Positions 5,305-7,961 of a DNA stretch of 7,961 nucleotides are shown here, one piece after another. Under the pieces are notes generated by a model, which was given only the letters and a program-made list of their open reading frames with translations, was not told the origin of the DNA and searched no databases. Source of the DNA: an uncultured Eubacteriales bacterium (lineage in GTDB: Bacteria; Bacillota; Clostridia; UMGS1840); assembly GCA_900555525.1 (NCBI GenBank), contig USLP01000052.1:1-7961 (forward strand), given 5' to 3'. The position numbers and the translations under genes were made by a program. The stretch's first letter is position 1. Every line of letters starts with the position of its first letter.

Positions 5305-7740
5305 TTATCTGTATATTACTATTTCATATACGATACTTCTGTGTACATGGGCATATATAACGTCGCCCTCTTCTATATCGTCAAAGCTTACGTTTTTGGC
5401 TGTTTTCTCCTCCTCGTCAAAAAGATATACCTTTGTTTTTCCCGAGCTGTATTCCAAACGTCTTAAACTGTCGCCGACCTGTGAGAAAATGTTTTTGCCT
5501 TTCTGCGTTTTGTCGGCAATGCCGTAAAGATAAAGCTGTTCGGGACCGTAAGCCGCGCCGTTAGCCTTTTCACGATAGCCCGATATAGTGTTATTTCCTA
5601 CAAAAAGCGTGTTATCTTTCCTTGAAAATTCTCTGTAAACGGTATTTATATAACTGTCCGAATCCGTTATAATTCTTATTGCGTCGCCGGGCTTGATACC
5701 GCTTCCGTCAAGCTTTGATTTAAGCTTATAGCTTTGGATTTCACCGTTTCTGAGTCCCCGTATAAGCTTGACCGTTTCTCCGCTGTCCTCATACACCTCG
5801 GAAATGCTTTCAACCAAAAACATTCTCGATTCAACAGACGAAAGCGACTTTATATATTCCGACATAACGCTGTCATAGTTTTCGATTATTACGGCGCCTG
5901 CGTTATATTCGCTGTCCGCATCGTAAACGCTCAATTTATAATCTCTGTTTACCGTATCGTCGATTGACAGCGCTTTATATTCGTCATCATTTTCGGTATT
6001 TTCGGGAATTGAAAACAGTACGGTATCGGAATTTATTTTATAAAGATGATTTACCATTGCCGCAGGCGGATGGATATGTGAAACCGTTGATTTTATATCG
6101 CACAAAAAGCCTCCGTATTGCGTTTTTATTTCCGTAACCTCGCCGTCTGTGTTAAGCTTATATTTTATATACTGATTACAGCGCTTTGCTCCGCTCGTAT
6201 CGGAAAACGAAAGGTCGTTTTCAGGGTCGTTGCTCTTTATGCCGTTTATATAAAGCTTTTGCGCTGTTACAGGGTATATAAAGCTTCCAGACGGTGTGAA
6301 AATTTTAAGCAAAAGCGCGGAATCGAAATTCTTGTCCGCAGGCTTTACAGCCGTAAGATAGCCTTTTTGCTCCTTTTCCATGGCTTTCTCAACATAAGCG
6401 ACTTGACCGTTTATATTAAGATAAGCTGTAACCTCTGCGCCAAGCTCAATTTCTTCGGCATTTTTCGCATATGTACCGTTCTTATAATAATCCTCCGAAA
6501 GGCGGTATGACGCACCGTTTACCGTTACATACGCTTTTCCTTTGGAATCTGTCGTCATGCTTTCAAGCGTTCCCTTTGCCTTTTTGTCCGATACGGTTAT
6601 ATTATAAAGCGTACCGCCGTTATAGTCTGCCCTTGCGACACAAAGAACGTTATTTTCCGTAAGTGCGGAAATATCCGTTTCTTTGCCGTCCTTTGTGATA
6701 TTAAAATCCGTTTCGGTGTTATCGGAATCAAGCTCAATGCGTTTATCCGCATATTTTCCGTACAGTATCATGTTTGGAACGCTCACGTGCTCCAAAACAA
6801 CCGTTTCAAATTTTTCACATATGAGCGCGTCGGCTTTTCCGTCGGAATCGTAATCGCAAAAGGTGATATATCCGCTGTCAAACATCAAGTCGGAATTTTT
6901 TATTGCGGACGTTCCGTATAGACCCTTAAAAACTCCGTTTTCGATAACGGGAATCTGGTCAAACGTTATTTTTTCGCCGTTATACGAAACAGACGGGATA
7001 ATTCCCCTTTTTAGCTTTATAACATAATATTTATCGTCCGTCGTACATTCTTGTAAATTGTTCGGATTGTAAATTGCATAGCCGTTATCGTCAAATTCAT
7101 ATATTGCGCCCTTAAAATAATATTCTTTATTTGCTTCCCAAGGGTTTAGGATATATGTTATTTCGTCGCCCGAAAGCGTTCCGCTGTTCATATCGCGCAC
7201 AACGTTTATAACTCCGCAGGTATATTTTATAACAGCGTACCAATTGCTCAAGCTTGCGATGAGATTTCCGTTTATATCCTTAAATTCCGAACGCATATCG
7301 TTATAATTCGGGTCAACTTCATTTTCAATCACAACATGATATTCGCCAAGACCGTCTTTCACGATTCCGTCCTGCGGTTCGGTAATTTCTCCCGTTCCGT
7401 TATTGTTTAATTTTTCACGGCTTGTAATATATGCGTTTCCGTCATAATCAATTTTTATGTTTGTATATTTCATGCCATAGCCCTGCTCGTTTTCGGGATT
7501 TGGCACAATGCTGTACCGGAATACCGTAAAGCCTGCGTCCGCTGTACCGCCGCCCATAATATCGGGGCATTCTTTCTTGATTTCGTCCGAAAATTTAACC
7601 TCAGACACGATTTCAAACAAATCGTTGTTAAACGGGTCGGAATACACCGGATTATAAAAATCCTCCGCATACGCGGTTATACCCGACATAATAATGCACG
7701 CTCCCATAAGCGCAAAAATTTTCTTTTTCAGCTGTCTCAC
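5305..7740 (-). CDS. Large secreted beta-rich protein of unknown function, first gene of the operon
   Basis: 811 aa, exported. The N-terminus MRQLKKKIFALMGACIIMSG, followed by ITAYA|ED, is a signal peptide cleaved about residue 25. Residues about 30-235 are rich in Asn, Asp, Tyr and beta-prone stretches and may form a lectin-like sandwich (inference). Residues 296-304 read DYDSDGKAD, a DxDxDGxxD loop typical of calcium-binding repeats. From about 385 on there are successive beta modules that each end in a Gly-Asp-like turn followed by paired hydrophobic strands: ELGAEVTAYLNINGQVAYV (432-450), KPGDAIRIITDSDSYINTVY (683-702) and EEGDVIYAHVHRSIVYEIVI (790-809). Similar beta modules occur in clostridial S-layer-associated proteins, but no SLH repeat, LPXTG motif or catalytic signature is visible. 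The start is GTG (7738-7740), set by AAAGGAGG seven bases upstream. It is driven by the promoter at 7768-7796 and followed 41 bp later by the lyase, which suggests a role in the same polysaccharide-acting surface system. The function is not recognised. Confidence 0.85.
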   Translation of the reverse strand: MRQLKKKIFALMGACIIMSGITAYAEDFYNPVYSDPFNNDLFEIVSEVKFSDEIKKECPDIMGGGTADAGFTVFRYSIVPNPENEQGYGMKYTNIKIDYDGNAYITSREKLNNNGTGEITEPQDGIVKDGLGEYHVVIENEVDPNYNDMRSEFKDINGNLIASLSNWYAVIKYTCGVINVVRDMNSGTLSGDEITYILNPWEANKEYYFKGAIYEFDDNGYAIYNPNNLQECTTDDKYYVIKLKRGIIPSVSYNGEKITFDQIPVIENGVFKGLYGTSAIKNSDLMFDSGYITFCDYDSDGKADALICEKFETVVLEHVSVPNMILYGKYADKRIELDSDNTETDFNITKDGKETDISALTENNVLCVARADYNGGTLYNITVSDKKAKGTLESMTTDSKGKAYVTVNGASYRLSEDYYKNGTYAKNAEEIELGAEVTAYLNINGQVAYVEKAMEKEQKGYLTAVKPADKNFDSALLLKIFTPSGSFIYPVTAQKLYINGIKSNDPENDLSFSDTSGAKRCNQYIKYKLNTDGEVTEIKTQYGGFLCDIKSTVSHIHPPAAMVNHLYKINSDTVLFSIPENTENDDEYKALSIDDTVNRDYKLSVYDADSEYNAGAVIIENYDSVMSEYIKSLSSVESRMFLVESISEVYEDSGETVKLIRGLRNGEIQSYKLKSKLDGSGIKPGDAIRIITDSDSYINTVYREFSRKDNTLFVGNNTISGYREKANGAAYGPEQLYLYGIADKTQKGKNIFSQVGDSLRRLEYSSGKTKVYLFDEEEKTAKNVSFDDIEEGDVIYAHVHRSIVYEIVIYR

Positions 7741-7747
7741 GAAAAAA

Positions 7748-7755
7748 CCTCCTTT
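7748..7755 (-). promoter_or_regulatory. Ribosome binding site AAAGGAGG that fixes the GTG start
   Basis: On the minus strand AAAGGAGG, a near-perfect complement to the 16S rRNA tail, is followed by seven bases (TTTTTTC) and then GTG. No ATG is better placed, so GTG at 7738-7740 is the start of the 811-aa protein. Confidence 0.88.
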
Positions 7756-7767
7756 AACACATTTTGA

Positions 7768-7796
7768 ATTATATCATAATTTCCACAAAATGTCAA
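7768..7796 (-). promoter_or_regulatory. Consensus sigma-A promoter with extended -10, driving the three-gene run
   Basis: The -35 box TTGACA (7791-7796) and the -10 box TATAAT (7768-7773) are both perfect. They are separated by exactly 17 bases, and TGA just before the -10 gives an extended -10. Runs of T and A upstream (about 7801-7829) could act as an UP element. The predicted transcription start is near 7761, giving a leader of only about 20 bases before GTG. That leaves no room for a riboswitch or attenuator ahead of the first gene. Confidence 0.9.
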
Positions 7797-7833
7797 GGAT
7801 ATGAAAAAATCAAAAAAATTTTGTAAACAAGCA

Positions 7834-7871
7834 CAAAAAAATGACGTTCCCGTTGTAGAAAACGTCATTTT
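7834..7871 (-). terminator. Rho-independent terminator of the P-II-like gene
   Basis: Read on the minus strand, AAAATGACGTT (7861-7871) and AACGTCATTTT (7838-7848) form an 11-bp stem around a 12-base loop. The stem is followed by a run of T (seven in a row, partly in the stem) and then GTG. It lies five bases after the stop codon of the right-edge gene. On the plus strand the stem is followed by only a short T-run, so it is mainly a minus-strand terminator. It separates the P-II-like gene from the operon promoter. Confidence 0.87.
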
Positions 7872-7875
7872 GAGG

Positions 7876-7961
7876 CTATATGCCCATTATTTCGTCAACC
7901 TGCATCGACATCACTATGGCACGGCAGGGTGTGTTTATGCCTGCGGCTTCGGTGATATTTT
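7876..7961 (-). CDS. C-terminus of a P-II-like nitrogen-regulator-family protein, 5' end missing
   Basis: Only 27 codons and a TAG stop (7876-7878) are visible. The peptide ends NITEAAGINTPCRAIVMSMQ followed by VDEIMGI. From memory of the family, this has the pattern of the C-terminal tail of small Firmicutes P-II-like proteins (E.AG.NTPG.G...SLPVD.V.GL), which sense metabolites and act on partner proteins in the cytoplasm. The tail here differs at the usual glycines (CRA in place of G-G) and has MQVD in place of LPVD. The gene is upstream of, and separated by a terminator from, the secreted-protein operon, so no functional link is implied. The identification rests on a short stretch and is moderate. 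Confidence 0.6.
   Translation of the reverse strand, partial: NITEAAGINTPCRAIVMSMQVDEIMGI

Noticed and set aside
7694..7710. Possible lipobox (LMGAC) in the signal peptide of the 811-aa protein
   Set aside because: The Cys is at residue 15 within the hydrophobic core, with a further hydrophobic stretch and a good AYA cleavage site after it, so ordinary signal peptidase I processing is more likely.
1..7961. CRISPR array, tRNA or rRNA genes, transposase
   Set aside because: No spaced direct repeats, cloverleaf-like sequences or transposase motifs were seen on either strand.

Overview
The window fits a moderately AT-rich member of the Bacillota, most likely a class Clostridia gut or anaerobic carbohydrate degrader. 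This rests on the kinds of domains present: large secreted proteins that combine discoidin (F5/8 type C) modules, copper-amine-oxidase N-terminal-like stalk domains and a heparinase-type lyase. Other support comes from purine-rich AAAGGAGG-type ribosome binding sites, a textbook sigma-A promoter, and the tail of a clostridial-style P-II-like protein. No taxonomic marker gene is present, so the assignment is an inference.

Every supported gene is on the minus strand, so the layout reads right to left. At the right edge (7876-7961) is the last stretch of a P-II-like regulatory protein, followed by its rho-independent terminator (7834-7871). Next comes a promoter with perfect -35 and extended -10 boxes (7768-7796), which starts a run of three same-direction genes for exported proteins. 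The first (5305-7740, 811 aa) is a beta-rich secreted protein of no recognised enzymatic family. The second (1361-5263, 1300 aa) is a modular heparinase II/III-superfamily polysaccharide lyase. The third (1-1207, cut by the window edge) is a non-catalytic or not-yet-visible multidomain surface protein that starts with a lectin-like domain, a stalk domain and the beginning of a discoidin domain.

The three genes look like one transcription unit. Gaps are 41 bp and about 150 bp, and no terminator is recognisable between them. The second gap is nearly filled by a 107-bp imperfect palindrome, which would fold in the transcript into a hairpin about 50 bases per arm. The second and third genes also share an almost identical leader of about 35 bases running into the start codon, although the mature proteins differ.

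Functionally, the cluster looks like an extracellular system for binding and cutting an acidic or otherwise uronate-containing polysaccharide. The lyase would supply the cleavage, while the discoidin and lectin-like domains supply binding. The 811-aa protein and the stalk domains would be structural or surface-associated. The substrate cannot be read from the sequence. No transporter, regulator or monosaccharide-processing enzyme lies in the window, and no LPXTG or SLH anchor is visible.
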